Positions 1 to 7,297 are shown, counted from the stretch's first letter. The stretch is DNA of 7,503 nt from Acidobacteriaceae bacterium (GCA_003140705.1 PLKU01000075.1:7385-14887); one strand, 5' to 3'. Notes: generated from the sequence alone by a model not told the origin. Made by a program: numbers and translations.

Positions 1-3000
1 ATGGCCACAGTGCTGATGTTGCTCATATCCGGCGGCTGGGCGAGATGCGCAATGCTTGCCGGAGAGATGGTTACTGTGTTGTAGTTCTCGACGACATACT
101 GCTTGCCGTCGTAGAGGGCGGCCATGGGCACGTAGCGCAGCACGCCGTCGAGCGACCAAACCAGCGTCTCGGCCCGCGCCTGGTCTAGGTCCGCCTTTAC
201 CGGTCCAATCAGGATTTGGTACAACTCCTGCGCCGCTGGCCTGGCGTCACTATGGGGGTTACGCAGCACCTGTTCAAATGCCGCGACCTTCTGGTTCAAG
301 TCCTTTTCGGCGATAGGATACTCGCGTGCAACCATCGTTGCCGGCGTGATGACAATGACGCTGTAGCGATCTTTCGCAACGACGGTGGAAAGGGCCACTG
401 TGTGCGGCATCTTCGCAATCTGCTGCCTTAATGAAGCCGCTTCCCCCTTCACATCAGCCACCTGCTTGTTGGCGTCGCTGTCTTTGCCAAAGAGGGTGTA
501 AAGCCTGCTGTAGTAATCGCTCATTCCCTGGCTGGCCTTGGTGAGTTGACCGGAGAGCTGCTGGTACTGCGTCTCCTGTTCGGGCGTGCGTGCTGCGATC
601 CTTTTCAACTCCGACCACTGTTCTCCCAGTGAGACCAGTTGCGCGGTGGACTTTTGGTAGTCCTGCCCGGCCTCGAGCTCAGCGGGCGTAAGCGACAGCG
701 GTTCAGCCGGATCAACTTTTTCGCCGCGAACATAATCTGCGTACTCTTGCTGCTTCAGCAGATCCAGGACCTGTTGCGCTTCCGGCAGGCGGCCCTGGCC
801 GATCAACAGATCGGCGAGATCGTGGTAGTAATCCCCCTTCGAAGCGAGAAAGCTTTTCTGCATTTCCTTGTCTAACCCCTGGATATTGCCGCGGACGTGT
901 TGGACGAAGTTGACCGCCTGCTTGCCATAGAAGACGGCCAGCGTAGGGCGCTGGTCCTTTTGGGCGAGCATGATTTCGTAGAAGATGCAGGCTTCCAGCA
1001 GCGGACTGCCTTCCGAAGCCGCAATCGGCAGTGCCTGATTCAGATAGCCCAGTGCCTTTTGCGGATCGCCCAGGCTCCTGTAAACAAAGCCGATGTTATT
1101 CAGTGTCAGGGCTTCGCCATCGCGGTCGCCGACCGTTTGAAAGATCCCCAGCGCCTGGTTGTGATAATCGAGCGCCTTCTGAAGATCCCCCAGACCGCTG
1201 TATGCAGAGCCTATGAAGTTCAGCGTAGCGGCCTCGTAGTCGCGGTTTCCCACCTTTTGAAAGATCAGCAGCGCTTGGTTGCCATAATCAAGTGCCTTCT
1301 GCGGCTCGCCCAGGCGCCTGTGTGCAGATGCGATGTTGAACAGCGTGACTGCCTCGCCGTCCCGGTCGCCCACCGCGCGCCGAATGGGCAGCGCCTGGTT
1401 GAAATAGTCGAGCGCCTTCTGCGGCTCGTCCAAATCGTTGTATACGGCGCCGATATTGTTCAGCATCGAAGCTTCACCATCGCGGTCCTGCACCTGCCGA
1501 AAGGTCGGCAGCGCCTGGTTGTAATAGTCGAGTTCCTTTTGCGGCTCGCCCAAGCCGCTGTATACGAAGCCGATGTTGCTAAGGGACCCGGCTTCGCCGT
1601 CGCGGTCGCCCACTTGACGCCGCAGCGCCAATGTCTGGTTCAGGTAGTCGAGGGCCTTCTGCGGCTCGCCCAAAATGCCGTACACCAGGCCGATGTCGTT
1701 CAGCGTGGCCGCCTCGTCATTCGGTCGGTTCGCCTTGCGAAAGATCGGCAGCGCCTGGTTCAAATAGTCCAGCGCCTTCCTCGGCTCTCCGAGTCCCTTG
1801 TACAAAGAACCGAGTCTGGTCAGCGTACTGGCCTCACCAACGGCGTCACCCAGCTCACGTTCCATCGGCAGCGACTGGTTGTAATAATCCAGCGCCTTCT
1901 GCGGCTCGCCCAGACCCGCATAGACACTCCCGATGTTGTTCAGCGTCGTCGCCTCAAAATTGCGCGCGCTCACCTCACGATAGATCGGCAGCGCCTGGCT
2001 GAAGTAGTCCAGCGCCTTGCTCGGCTCACCCAGGCCAGCCGACACTTGCCCCATGGCAAGCAGCGCCGTGGCCATACCGACGCGATCACCCACCTCGCGA
2101 TAGAGCGGTAGCCCCTGGCCGTAATATTCCAGTGCCTTTCTGGGTTCGCCCACATCGCTGGATATCATGCCGAGACCGGTGAGGACGGTAGCCTCACTGG
2201 CGCGGTCCCCCACCTTCTGAAAGATCGGCAGCGCCTGGCTGAAATAGTCCAGCGCCTTCCTGGGCTCGCCCACAATGCTGGCTACAATAGCGAGCTTGCC
2301 AAGTGCAATGGCCTCGCCATCGCGGTCGCCCACCTCGCGATAGATCGACAGCGCCTGGTTGTAATCGTCTACCGCCTTCTTGGGCTCGCCCATGCCGCTA
2401 TACACAAGACCCCGCCCGCCCACGGCATCTGCCTCGTGGTCGCGGTCGCCCACGTTCCGAAGCATCGTCAATGCCTGGCTAAAACCATCGAACGCTTTCT
2501 GTGTCTCGCCCAGATCGTTGTGAACATCCGCAATTCCGTCCTCGACCTGCGCCTCGAGATCTTCGTCCTTCATCGTTTGCGCGAGGGTTAACGCCCGGTT
2601 ATGAAGCTCCAGCGCCTTCTGGTACTGACTCGTGTTTGCGTTCACCAAGCCCATCCCATTCAAGGCCGTCGCCTGGCCCAGCAGATCTCCTGAAGCAGTG
2701 GCAACATCCAACGCCTGCTGATAAGTCGCGAGCGCCTTGTCATTCTGCGAAAGCACCCGGTAGCAGTTCGCAACGCCGTTCAGCGCCGCCGCCTGCTGAT
2801 GGGCGTCTTTGCCGGCGCGAGCCAGCGCCTGCGCCTGCCCGTACTGGTCCTCGGCCTGCTGATATGCGGAGACCATGAAGTAAAGGTCCCCGATCGCGTT
2901 CAGCGTCCTGGCCTCTCCCTGCGCGTTTCGCCTGTGGTGCGCCGCGTTGAGATCAGCCTGCAGCTTGCCGAGCTTCGCCTGAACTTCTGCTGGCAGCGCT

Positions 3001-3131
3001 GGGGCGGCGTCGGCCCCGGCAACGCCGGTCCCCGGCTGAGCGCAAGCAGGCGGGCACAGGCCGAGAGCGAACGCGAGTAAAGGGGCGACGGCAAAAATGG
3101 CGGCGACAGCTGACTTGCCTCGGAACTGCAT
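1..3131 (-). CDS. Exported TPR-CHAT protein (caspase-like putative protease), C-terminus cut off by the window edge
   Basis: An open frame of 1043 codons starts at ATG 3131 and runs off the left edge without a stop. Residues 1-31 look like a Sec signal peptide: Arg4/Lys6, a hydrophobic stretch to about Leu25, then an Ala-Cys-Ala site before Gln32. Residues 70-709 are sixteen TPR units of exactly 40 residues, with a core like LGEPQKALDYYNQALPI. A divergent seventeenth unit follows, then a Gln/Glu-rich helical linker (about 797-909). From about 911 comes the start of a CHAT domain, including VWSLDGVLRYVPMAALYDGK near 991-1010 and the PAS motif close to the edge. CHAT domains are caspase/separase-like cysteine peptidases; their His and Cys normally lie further on, so activity cannot be judged here. 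The gene has its own promoter, and TAGG sits about 8 bases before the ATG. Exact substrate and role are unknown. Domain assignment is firm; protease function is inferred. Confidence 0.9.
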   Translation of the reverse strand, partial: MQFRGKSAVAAIFAVAPLLAFALGLCPPACAQPGTGVAGADAAPALPAEVQAKLGKLQADLNAAHHRRNAQGEARTLNAIGDLYFMVSAYQQAEDQYGQAQALARAGKDAHQQAAALNGVANCYRVLSQNDKALATYQQALDVATASGDLLGQATALNGMGLVNANTSQYQKALELHNRALTLAQTMKDEDLEAQVEDGIADVHNDLGETQKAFDGFSQALTMLRNVGDRDHEADAVGGRGLVYSGMGEPKKAVDDYNQALSIYREVGDRDGEAIALGKLAIVASIVGEPRKALDYFSQALPIFQKVGDRASEATVLTGLGMISSDVGEPRKALEYYGQGLPLYREVGDRVGMATALLAMGQVSAGLGEPSKALDYFSQALPIYREVSARNFEATTLNNIGSVYAGLGEPQKALDYYNQSLPMERELGDAVGEASTLTRLGSLYKGLGEPRKALDYLNQALPIFRKANRPNDEAATLNDIGLVYGILGEPQKALDYLNQTLALRRQVGDRDGEAGSLSNIGFVYSGLGEPQKELDYYNQALPTFRQVQDRDGEASMLNNIGAVYNDLDEPQKALDYFNQALPIRRAVGDRDGEAVTLFNIASAHRRLGEPQKALDYGNQALLIFQKVGNRDYEAATLNFIGSAYSGLGDLQKALDYHNQALGIFQTVGDRDGEALTLNNIGFVYRSLGDPQKALGYLNQALPIAASEGSPLLEACIFYEIMLAQKDQRPTLAVFYGKQAVNFVQHVRGNIQGLDKEMQKSFLASKGDYYHDLADLLIGQGRLPEAQQVLDLLKQQEYADYVRGEKVDPAEPLSLTPAELEAGQDYQKSTAQLVSLGEQWSELKRIAARTPEQETQYQQLSGQLTKASQGMSDYYSRLYTLFGKDSDANKQVADVKGEAASLRQQIAKMPHTVALSTVVAKDRYSVIVITPATMVAREYPIAEKDLNQKVAAFEQVLRNPHSDARPAAQELYQILIGPVKADLDQARAETLVWSLDGVLRYVPMAALYDGKQYVVENYNTVTISPASIAHLAQPPDMSNISTVA
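1005..2924 (-). repeat. Sixteen in-phase 120-bp tandem repeats encoding 40-residue TPR units
   Basis: Sixteen consecutive units occupy 1920 bp with no insertion or deletion, each encoding 40 residues (residues 70-709 of the TPR-CHAT protein). Units 5-16 are close to one another around a pattern like GDRDGEA.TLNNIG.VY..LGEPQKALDYYNQALPI; units 1-4 at the N-terminal end are more divergent. A seventeenth, degenerate unit follows from 1004 downward. Similarity at DNA level is clear by eye, with versions of CGCCTGGTT and GCCTTCTGCGGCTCGCC recurring every 120 bases on the plus strand. The 40-residue spacing differs from the usual 34-residue TPR and matches the longer TPR_12 / kinesin-light-chain / LGN style. 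The expected fold is a long superhelix that binds a protein or peptide partner. Confidence 0.93.
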
Positions 3132-3138
3132 GGCCAAA

Positions 3139-3149
3139 CCTACTGTAGG
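3139..3149. promoter_or_regulatory. 11-bp palindrome over the likely ribosome binding site of the TPR-CHAT gene
   Basis: CCTACTGTAGG is a perfect inverted repeat with 5-bp arms and one central base. On the minus strand its proximal arm contains TAGG, the best Shine-Dalgarno-like sequence before ATG 3131, with seven to eight bases of spacing. The palindrome could bind a protein, or could be chance. As an RNA hairpin its one-base loop is sterically poor. No other ribosome binding site is visible nearby. Confidence 0.25.
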
Positions 3150-3207
3150 CAGGGTGCGCGGAAAGCGGAGAAATCCCGACCGGGGGATGGGAGCGGGAAC
3201 TGTGCGC

Positions 3208-3236
3208 AGTGTAGGCCCGGCTTTCCTACGTGTCAA
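3208..3236 (-). promoter_or_regulatory. Sigma70-like promoter of the TPR-CHAT gene
   Basis: Read on the minus strand, a perfect -35 box TTGACA (3236-3231) is followed by a 17-base spacer and a -10 box TACACT (3213-3208) that matches TATAAT at four of six positions. The predicted transcription start is near 3201, giving a leader of about 70 bases before ATG 3131. The -35 box is embedded in a direct repeat, ACGTGT-CA-ACGTGT on the plus strand (3228-3241), which could be a regulator site. The spacer contains GGAA (3226-3223), as does the spacer of the sigma-factor promoter upstream. This promoter indicates that the TPR-CHAT gene can be transcribed independently of the sigma-kinase operon. It is predicted from sequence only. 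Confidence 0.6.
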
Positions 3237-3551
3237 CGTGTGATTGCCGCTGTTCGGTCCGCGGGCGATTGTCGTCGAAAGCTTCGGAAGACGCGAGTAT
3301 TTGGATTGCGGCCTGCAGGTCGATGGACTGGCCAAATGTAAGATGGCGACAACAGGCAAAAGCACTCATTGAGTGCGGGTTGAGCGTGATTTTCGTAATT
3401 GCTCCCCGAAAACGCCCCAGGATCCAGGAATGGCGGCGGCTACAACGCGGATACTTGGCCCAGAGTGCACCTTCCCTATGCTCAACAAGTGCGAAGCCCA
3501 GTTTTCAACATTTGACGCCAGACGTCTGAACTAGGATTTGGCCTTGGGAAT

Positions 3552-3796
3552 TCACTTCTGAATATGAATAGAGGCTGCTTCCTTGACTATCAGCACGGCG
3601 GCACGGTTCTGGTCCTCGGGCGGATGCTTTTGTTGTCGGTGGAGATCGAATTGCGCTCTGAACCACATGCGCTTCTCTCCTATAAAGGCGGTCCGGAGTT
3701 CCCTGGTGGCATTTCCTCGCCACAGGCCGTGCAATTCGCAGACGTAGGGAAATTCTTCACGTCGTAAATGAGCCTTAGCGCTGGTGGATGTGCCAT
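3552..3796 (-). pseudogene. Probable frameshifted small CxxC (zinc-ribbon-like) protein
   Basis: Two overlapping reading frames join into one plausible small protein. The first starts at ATG 3796 (or GTG 3760) and encodes NFPTSANCTACGEEMP, with a CxxCG knuckle typical of zinc ribbons, then meets TAG at 3682-3680. The second, one register away, continues from about 3686 with MWFRAQFDLHRQQKH, PPEDQN and AAVLIVKEA, and ends with TGA at 3554-3552. The join falls at the T/A-rich CCTTTATAGG. From memory, small Acidobacteriota proteins often pair an N-terminal CxxC with a C-terminal H..KH..ED.N.AA.IV.EA stretch; this could not be checked. The second frame alone is open from GTG 3830 (92 residues), but its N-terminal part then lacks the CxxC. 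It lies 72 bases past the kinase stop on the same strand. The cause could be a real mutation, a sequencing error or, less likely, recoding. Function unknown. Confidence 0.38.
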
Positions 3797-3868
3797 GGGC
3801 AAAGTCTACGCCCGGAGCCAGCCTACCCACCGTTGAAGGGGGATGGGGCTTTGGCGAGGTACACGCCC

Positions 3869-6706
3869 CTATTGGGTTTGAAGACTTGCGGACGGGCGCC
3901 TGAGCGTGGCCACCAGCTGCTGGAATCGAGAATCCCGGCGAAGACTCTTCAAATCGTCGTCGGCTATCAAGCCGTCGGCATTTGTATACCCGCGGTTGAT
4001 GGCTTCGTGCAGATACTGAAGTGCATCATCGGTCTGGCGGGCAGCCGCTGCCACACACGCGAAGGCGTACCACAACGACCAGCGGTTTCCTTGCTTCGTG
4101 GAATTTCTTCCGTTTTCGATCTCGTCTTGAAACAGCTTGCTGGCCTCGTGGTAGCGGTGGCTATAGGCCATCGCTTTCCCAAGCTCCCGCAGCGTATCCA
4201 GCGTATCGGGATGTTGCGCCCCGGAGTTGCGACGCTGGGATTCGTAGGTCTCACGCGCAAGCTTTTCAGCTTCCGTGAAGCGCCCTTCCTTATTCAGGGT
4301 CCTGGCAAGATAGGTATCAAAGATCAAGCTATCGACATTTTCCGGTCCGCGGATGCGAATCTGAGTCTCCAGCACTTCCCTTTGCGATTTTTCCGCTGCG
4401 AGGATATGCCCTTCCTTGAAGAGCTCATCCGACAGGTTTATTTTGGCTACTAATGTACGGGTGTGCTCGGGCCCAAGGGTCCGCGAGCGTATGGCCAGCT
4501 CTTCGCGGGTTAGTTTTTCGGCGTCGGCCAGGCGGCCTTCCGTAGACAGCAAGTCCGCAAGGCGGTCCATGTCGAACGCGGTATCAGGGTGTTCGGGACC
4601 AAGTACACGCTGGGCGGTGGCTAAGACTTCGCGATACAGCGGCTCGGCTTCAGCAAGGCGGCCCTGCGACTTGAGAGTCAATCCCAGATTGCCCATTGCC
4701 TTCAGAGTTCGAGGGTCATCTGGTCCCAGGACGCGGCGTTCGACATCACCCAGCTGACTGTACACTTTTTCAGCCTCCGCATAGCGGCCCTGATTAAAGA
4801 GCGCTACGCCCAGGTCGGCCGTCGCCCGCAACATTTGCTCATTCTCCGCGCCCAGCTTGCGAGTCCCCGCCTCGATCGCTTCACGCTCCAGTTTCTCCTC
4901 CTCGTCGTAATGACCCTCGTGTCCCAGGACACTGGCCAAGTCATCCATGGTTTCAAGCGTGAGAGGGTCTTCGGCTCCGAGAATGCGGCGCCCGCCTGCC
5001 AGGGCCTGACGCTCCAGCTTCTCGGCTTCGGCATAATGTCCTTCGCGATCTAAAATGAACCCCAGTTGAACCATCGACTCCAGCGTTTTTGGGTCATCGG
5101 GTCCAAGGAGGTTCAGGCGAGAATCAAGTGCGCGCTTGGCTAGCTCATGAGCACGAGGGTAGAGGCCCAAATTCTGGTAAGTGCTCGCCATGACTCCCAT
5201 CATTTGCGATTGGGCCTCAGGGTCTTTGGCCAGGCCGGCTCCCAAATCATTCGAAGCCTTGTCGAGAACCTCCCGGGCTGTAACACTGTTGCCTCGTGCC
5301 TGGCTCGGATCGGAGACCTTGAACATACCGGTCATGAAATCGGTGATGCGATTGGCTCGATCCCGCTCGCGATTGGCACGGTCGCGCTCAAGGGTAATCC
5401 GGCGCAACTGCAGCGCCTGTAACACTGAGAAGGCGGCAAGCACCAGCACCAATCCTGCTGCGACGCCCACCGCAACGCGGTGACGCCGCGCATACTTCCG
5501 CAGCTGATATCCAATGCTTGCCGGACGCGCCACCACCGGCTCATGGTTAAGATAATGCCGGATGTCGGCGGCCAGCTCCGATGGTGTGCCATAGCGGCGT
5601 GCGCGATCTTTCTCCAGCGCCTTCATCGCGATCCAGTCCAAATCGCCGCGCAGCGTGCTCACCAGTTTCCTGGGCTCGGTGCCCCGTGCTTCGGCCGTTC
5701 CCTGGGAGGTATCCGGATCGCTATTGACCTTGGTGCTGGGCCGCGGAGGTTCTTCCTCGCGCAGCTTTCGCAGCAGCTCGTCGAGCGATTGCTTTTGCCG
5801 CTGCCTTGCGTCGAAGGGCTGGAACCCGGCCAGCAGCACATAGAGAACAACACCCAGAGAGTACACGTCGGTGCGGGTATCGATGTCCTGCACATTGGGA
5901 TCGGCCTGCTCTGGACTCATATATCCAGGCGTTCCCATGAAAAGCCCCAGTTGGGTATGAAGAGGCTCGTCCGCATCCTGGGGCGAGGCTGCCTTGGCCA
6001 GCCCGAAGTCGATGATGCGCGGCGTGGGTTTCCCGCCGACTTCCACAACCAGAATGTTGGCCGGCTTCAAATCGCGATGGATGATGGCCTTCTGGTGGGC
6101 ATGCTGCACGGCTTCGCAAGCCTGGATGAAAAGTTCGAGCCTGTCCGCGATCTTGAGCTTTTTCTGATCGCAATACTCGGTAATGGGTAGTCCCGGGACG
6201 TACTCCATCACAAAGTAGGGCTGGCCTTGCGGCGTCGCTCCGGCGTCAAACACCTTGGCAATCGCAGGATGATCCATGATGGCCAGCGACTGCCTCTCCG
6301 ACTGGAAGCGTTGCACCACCAGCTCGTCGTACATCCCGGCTTTGATGAGCTTCAAGGCCACTTGTCGCTTGACCGGCGAGGTCTGTTCAGCGAGCCAGAC
6401 CTGGCCCATGCCGCCTTCACCCAGTTTGCGGACAAGCTGAAAGCGTTGCGCGAAGATCTGTCCCGGTGCTAAAGCGCCGGCATCGCCGAATCCATTCGGG
6501 TCCGAGTCCAATTCGGCGGCCAGAGGCGATTTTTGCAGGAAGCCGGGACGCAGATCCTCGCCAGCCAGCAGGAGCGACTCGACTTCTTCGCGCAGCGCGG
6601 CATTGGAAACGCAGGCCTCGTCGAGAAACCCGCTCCTTTGCTCCGGAGCCAGTTGCATGACCTGGTGCAGAATCTCCTTGACGCGCTCCCAGCTCTCGCC
6701 GGTCAT
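3869..6706 (-). CDS. Transmembrane Hanks-type Ser/Thr protein kinase with C-terminal TPR repeats
   Basis: A 945-residue protein. Residues 1-60 form the WERVKEILHQ-type helical segment common in front of these kinases. The kinase domain (about 88-400) has a complete active site: glycine loop GEGGMGQV (96-103), Lys119 in VALK, the probable alpha-C Glu137, HRDLKPAN with Asp212 and Asn217, DFG at 233-235, and GTPGYMSPEQ at 258-267. A single transmembrane helix (about 411-432) follows the basic stretch RKYARRHR, placing the kinase in the cytoplasm and the rest outside. A short charged juxtamembrane helix (ERDRANRERDRANR) leads to about nine 42-residue TPRs (498-874) and a final TPR-like segment. 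I chose ATG 6706 because it overlaps the sigma-factor stop as ATGA and precedes the conserved segment; the longer start is a GTG at 6742 inside the sigma gene. It probably phosphorylates its operon partner; the signal sensed by the TPRs is unknown. Confidence 0.95.
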   Translation of the reverse strand: MTGESWERVKEILHQVMQLAPEQRSGFLDEACVSNAALREEVESLLLAGEDLRPGFLQKSPLAAELDSDPNGFGDAGALAPGQIFAQRFQLVRKLGEGGMGQVWLAEQTSPVKRQVALKLIKAGMYDELVVQRFQSERQSLAIMDHPAIAKVFDAGATPQGQPYFVMEYVPGLPITEYCDQKKLKIADRLELFIQACEAVQHAHQKAIIHRDLKPANILVVEVGGKPTPRIIDFGLAKAASPQDADEPLHTQLGLFMGTPGYMSPEQADPNVQDIDTRTDVYSLGVVLYVLLAGFQPFDARQRQKQSLDELLRKLREEEPPRPSTKVNSDPDTSQGTAEARGTEPRKLVSTLRGDLDWIAMKALEKDRARRYGTPSELAADIRHYLNHEPVVARPASIGYQLRKYARRHRVAVGVAAGLVLVLAAFSVLQALQLRRITLERDRANRERDRANRITDFMTGMFKVSDPSQARGNSVTAREVLDKASNDLGAGLAKDPEAQSQMMGVMASTYQNLGLYPRAHELAKRALDSRLNLLGPDDPKTLESMVQLGFILDREGHYAEAEKLERQALAGGRRILGAEDPLTLETMDDLASVLGHEGHYDEEEKLEREAIEAGTRKLGAENEQMLRATADLGVALFNQGRYAEAEKVYSQLGDVERRVLGPDDPRTLKAMGNLGLTLKSQGRLAEAEPLYREVLATAQRVLGPEHPDTAFDMDRLADLLSTEGRLADAEKLTREELAIRSRTLGPEHTRTLVAKINLSDELFKEGHILAAEKSQREVLETQIRIRGPENVDSLIFDTYLARTLNKEGRFTEAEKLARETYESQRRNSGAQHPDTLDTLRELGKAMAYSHRYHEASKLFQDEIENGRNSTKQGNRWSLWYAFACVAAAARQTDDALQYLHEAINRGYTNADGLIADDDLKSLRRDSRFQQLVATLRRPSASLQTQ
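4085..5215 (-). repeat. Array of nine 42-residue TPR units in the kinase C-terminus
   Basis: Residues 498-874 of the kinase split into nine units of 42 residues (the last has 41), each with a pattern like TL..M..LG..L...GRYAEAEKL.RE.L....R.LGPEHP. The LGPEHP/LGPDDP end and 42-residue spacing are typical of kinesin-light-chain-like TPR_12/TPR_10 repeats. The units differ far more from each other at DNA level than those of the TPR-CHAT gene, which suggests an older or less homogenised array. The predicted location is the periplasm, after the single membrane helix. Confidence 0.85.
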
Positions 6707-7284
6707 GGCAAGGCCGTCCGGCTCATTTGGCGATGCAACCACACGCGCGCGGTGGCCCAGTCGCGGTCCACGGTGGCGCGGGAGAGCCCCAGAACCTGCG
6801 ATATATCTGGAGCCGACAAGCCACCGAAGAACTTCATCTCCACGATCTTGGCTTGTCTCTCATCGATGCGAGACAGCTCGTCCAGTGCATCGTCCAGGGC
6901 CAGGAGTTCGGCATCTTCGTTGACCGGCAAAGCGTCCAGGCATTCGAGGGTGATTCTGCATCCTCCGTCCCGTTTGCCTGCCCGGCGTTCGCGGGCGTAG
7001 TCCACCAGGACTTGACGCATGAGCCGCGAAGCCACGGCGATGAAATGCGCGCGATTCTGAAACTGCACCGGCTGGGGGCCCATCATCCGCAGGTAGGCCT
7101 CGTGAACCAGAGCCGTGCTCTGGAGTGTGTGGTCGGGACGCTCCGATTGGAGATGGTAATGAGCTAGACGGCGAAGCTCTTTGTATACCAGGGGCAGAAG
7201 ATCACGGAGGGCATTTTCATCGCCCTGTTTCCAGTTTTGGAGCAGCTCGGTTACCTGACCGCCGGCATCGTCGGGCATGTGCAT
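6703..7284 (-). CDS. ECF-type RNA polymerase sigma factor (TIGR02999 / Sigma70_ECF family)
   Basis: A 193-residue sigma factor from ATG 7284. Region sigma2 covers about residues 11-102 and includes LLPLVYKELRRLA, STALVHEAYLRM (56-67) and the FIAVASRLMRQVLVDYARER stretch. Region sigma4 has a helix-turn-helix around 156-180 (LSAPDISQVLGLSRATV). There is no C-terminal extension and no anti-sigma gene nearby. At the place in region 2.2 where most ECF factors have an acidic pair (AEDLVQE), this protein has Ser56-Thr57-Ala, with no negative charge. That is a trait of sigma factors activated by a partner Ser/Thr kinase, and such a kinase starts in the ATGA overlap at the stop codon. I prefer ATG 7284 because AGAGGGGG sits just upstream. 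A longer frame opens at TTG 7338 (211 residues), but that TTG forms part of the likely -35 box. Target promoters are unknown. Confidence 0.93.
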   Translation of the reverse strand: MHMPDDAGGQVTELLQNWKQGDENALRDLLPLVYKELRRLAHYHLQSERPDHTLQSTALVHEAYLRMMGPQPVQFQNRAHFIAVASRLMRQVLVDYARERRAGKRDGGCRITLECLDALPVNEDAELLALDDALDELSRIDERQAKIVEMKFFGGLSAPDISQVLGLSRATVDRDWATARVWLHRQMSRTALP

Positions 7285-7289
7285 CTCTG

Positions 7290-7297
7290 CCCCCTCT
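7290..7297 (-). promoter_or_regulatory. Ribosome binding site deciding the sigma-factor start
   Basis: AGAGGGGG on the minus strand contains GAGG eight bases before ATG 7284, a normal Shine-Dalgarno distance. Upstream of the alternative TTG 7338 there is only a purine-rich AGAAAGAAAAG without a good anti-16S match. This supports the 193-residue form. Confidence 0.6.

Larger units (their letters stand above)
3132..3868. other. 737-bp intergenic region between the kinase and TPR-CHAT genes
   Basis: Next to the kinase stop lies a probable small-gene remnant (3796-3552), and next to the TPR-CHAT gene lie its promoter and leader (3236-3132). Between them, about 3240-3550, I recognise no gene. Short open frames there encode Ser/Arg-rich sequences without domain character. 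One perfect 10-bp palindrome, CAGACGTCTG, lies at 3519-3528 with no T-tract. A weak six-base complementarity (TTTTCG with CGAAAA) lies near 3394-3416. I found no convincing intrinsic terminator after the kinase, so read-through into the TPR-CHAT gene cannot be excluded. Confidence 0.6.

Noticed and set aside
1005..2924. Regular 120-bp repeats considered as a CRISPR-like or satellite array
   Set aside because: The period is exactly 40 codons in an uninterrupted frame with a clear TPR consensus and no distinct spacers.
1..3131. Link to the type III-E CRISPR protease (Craspase, also TPR-CHAT) or to a CHAT-gasdermin defence pair
   Set aside because: No CRISPR repeats, cas genes or gasdermin-like frame are visible, and this protein has a signal peptide, which argues for an envelope role. 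The left flank is unseen.
3230..3529. 99-codon plus-strand open frame in the intergenic gap
   Set aside because: It begins inside the TPR-CHAT promoter, has no ribosome binding site and encodes a Ser/Arg-rich sequence that I do not recognise.
3800..3868. Possible intrinsic terminator after the kinase stop (AGCC/GGCT arms around 3824-3850)
   Set aside because: The stem is short and mismatched, and no T-tract follows on the minus strand.
3788..4453. 221-codon plus-strand open frame opposite the kinase TPRs
   Set aside because: Antisense shadow of the repeat-coding region; sequence composition follows the minus-strand codons.
5480..6190. 236-codon plus-strand open frame opposite the kinase domain
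   Set aside because: It is antisense to a fully conserved kinase domain; its translation has no domain features and it has no visible promoter or ribosome binding site.
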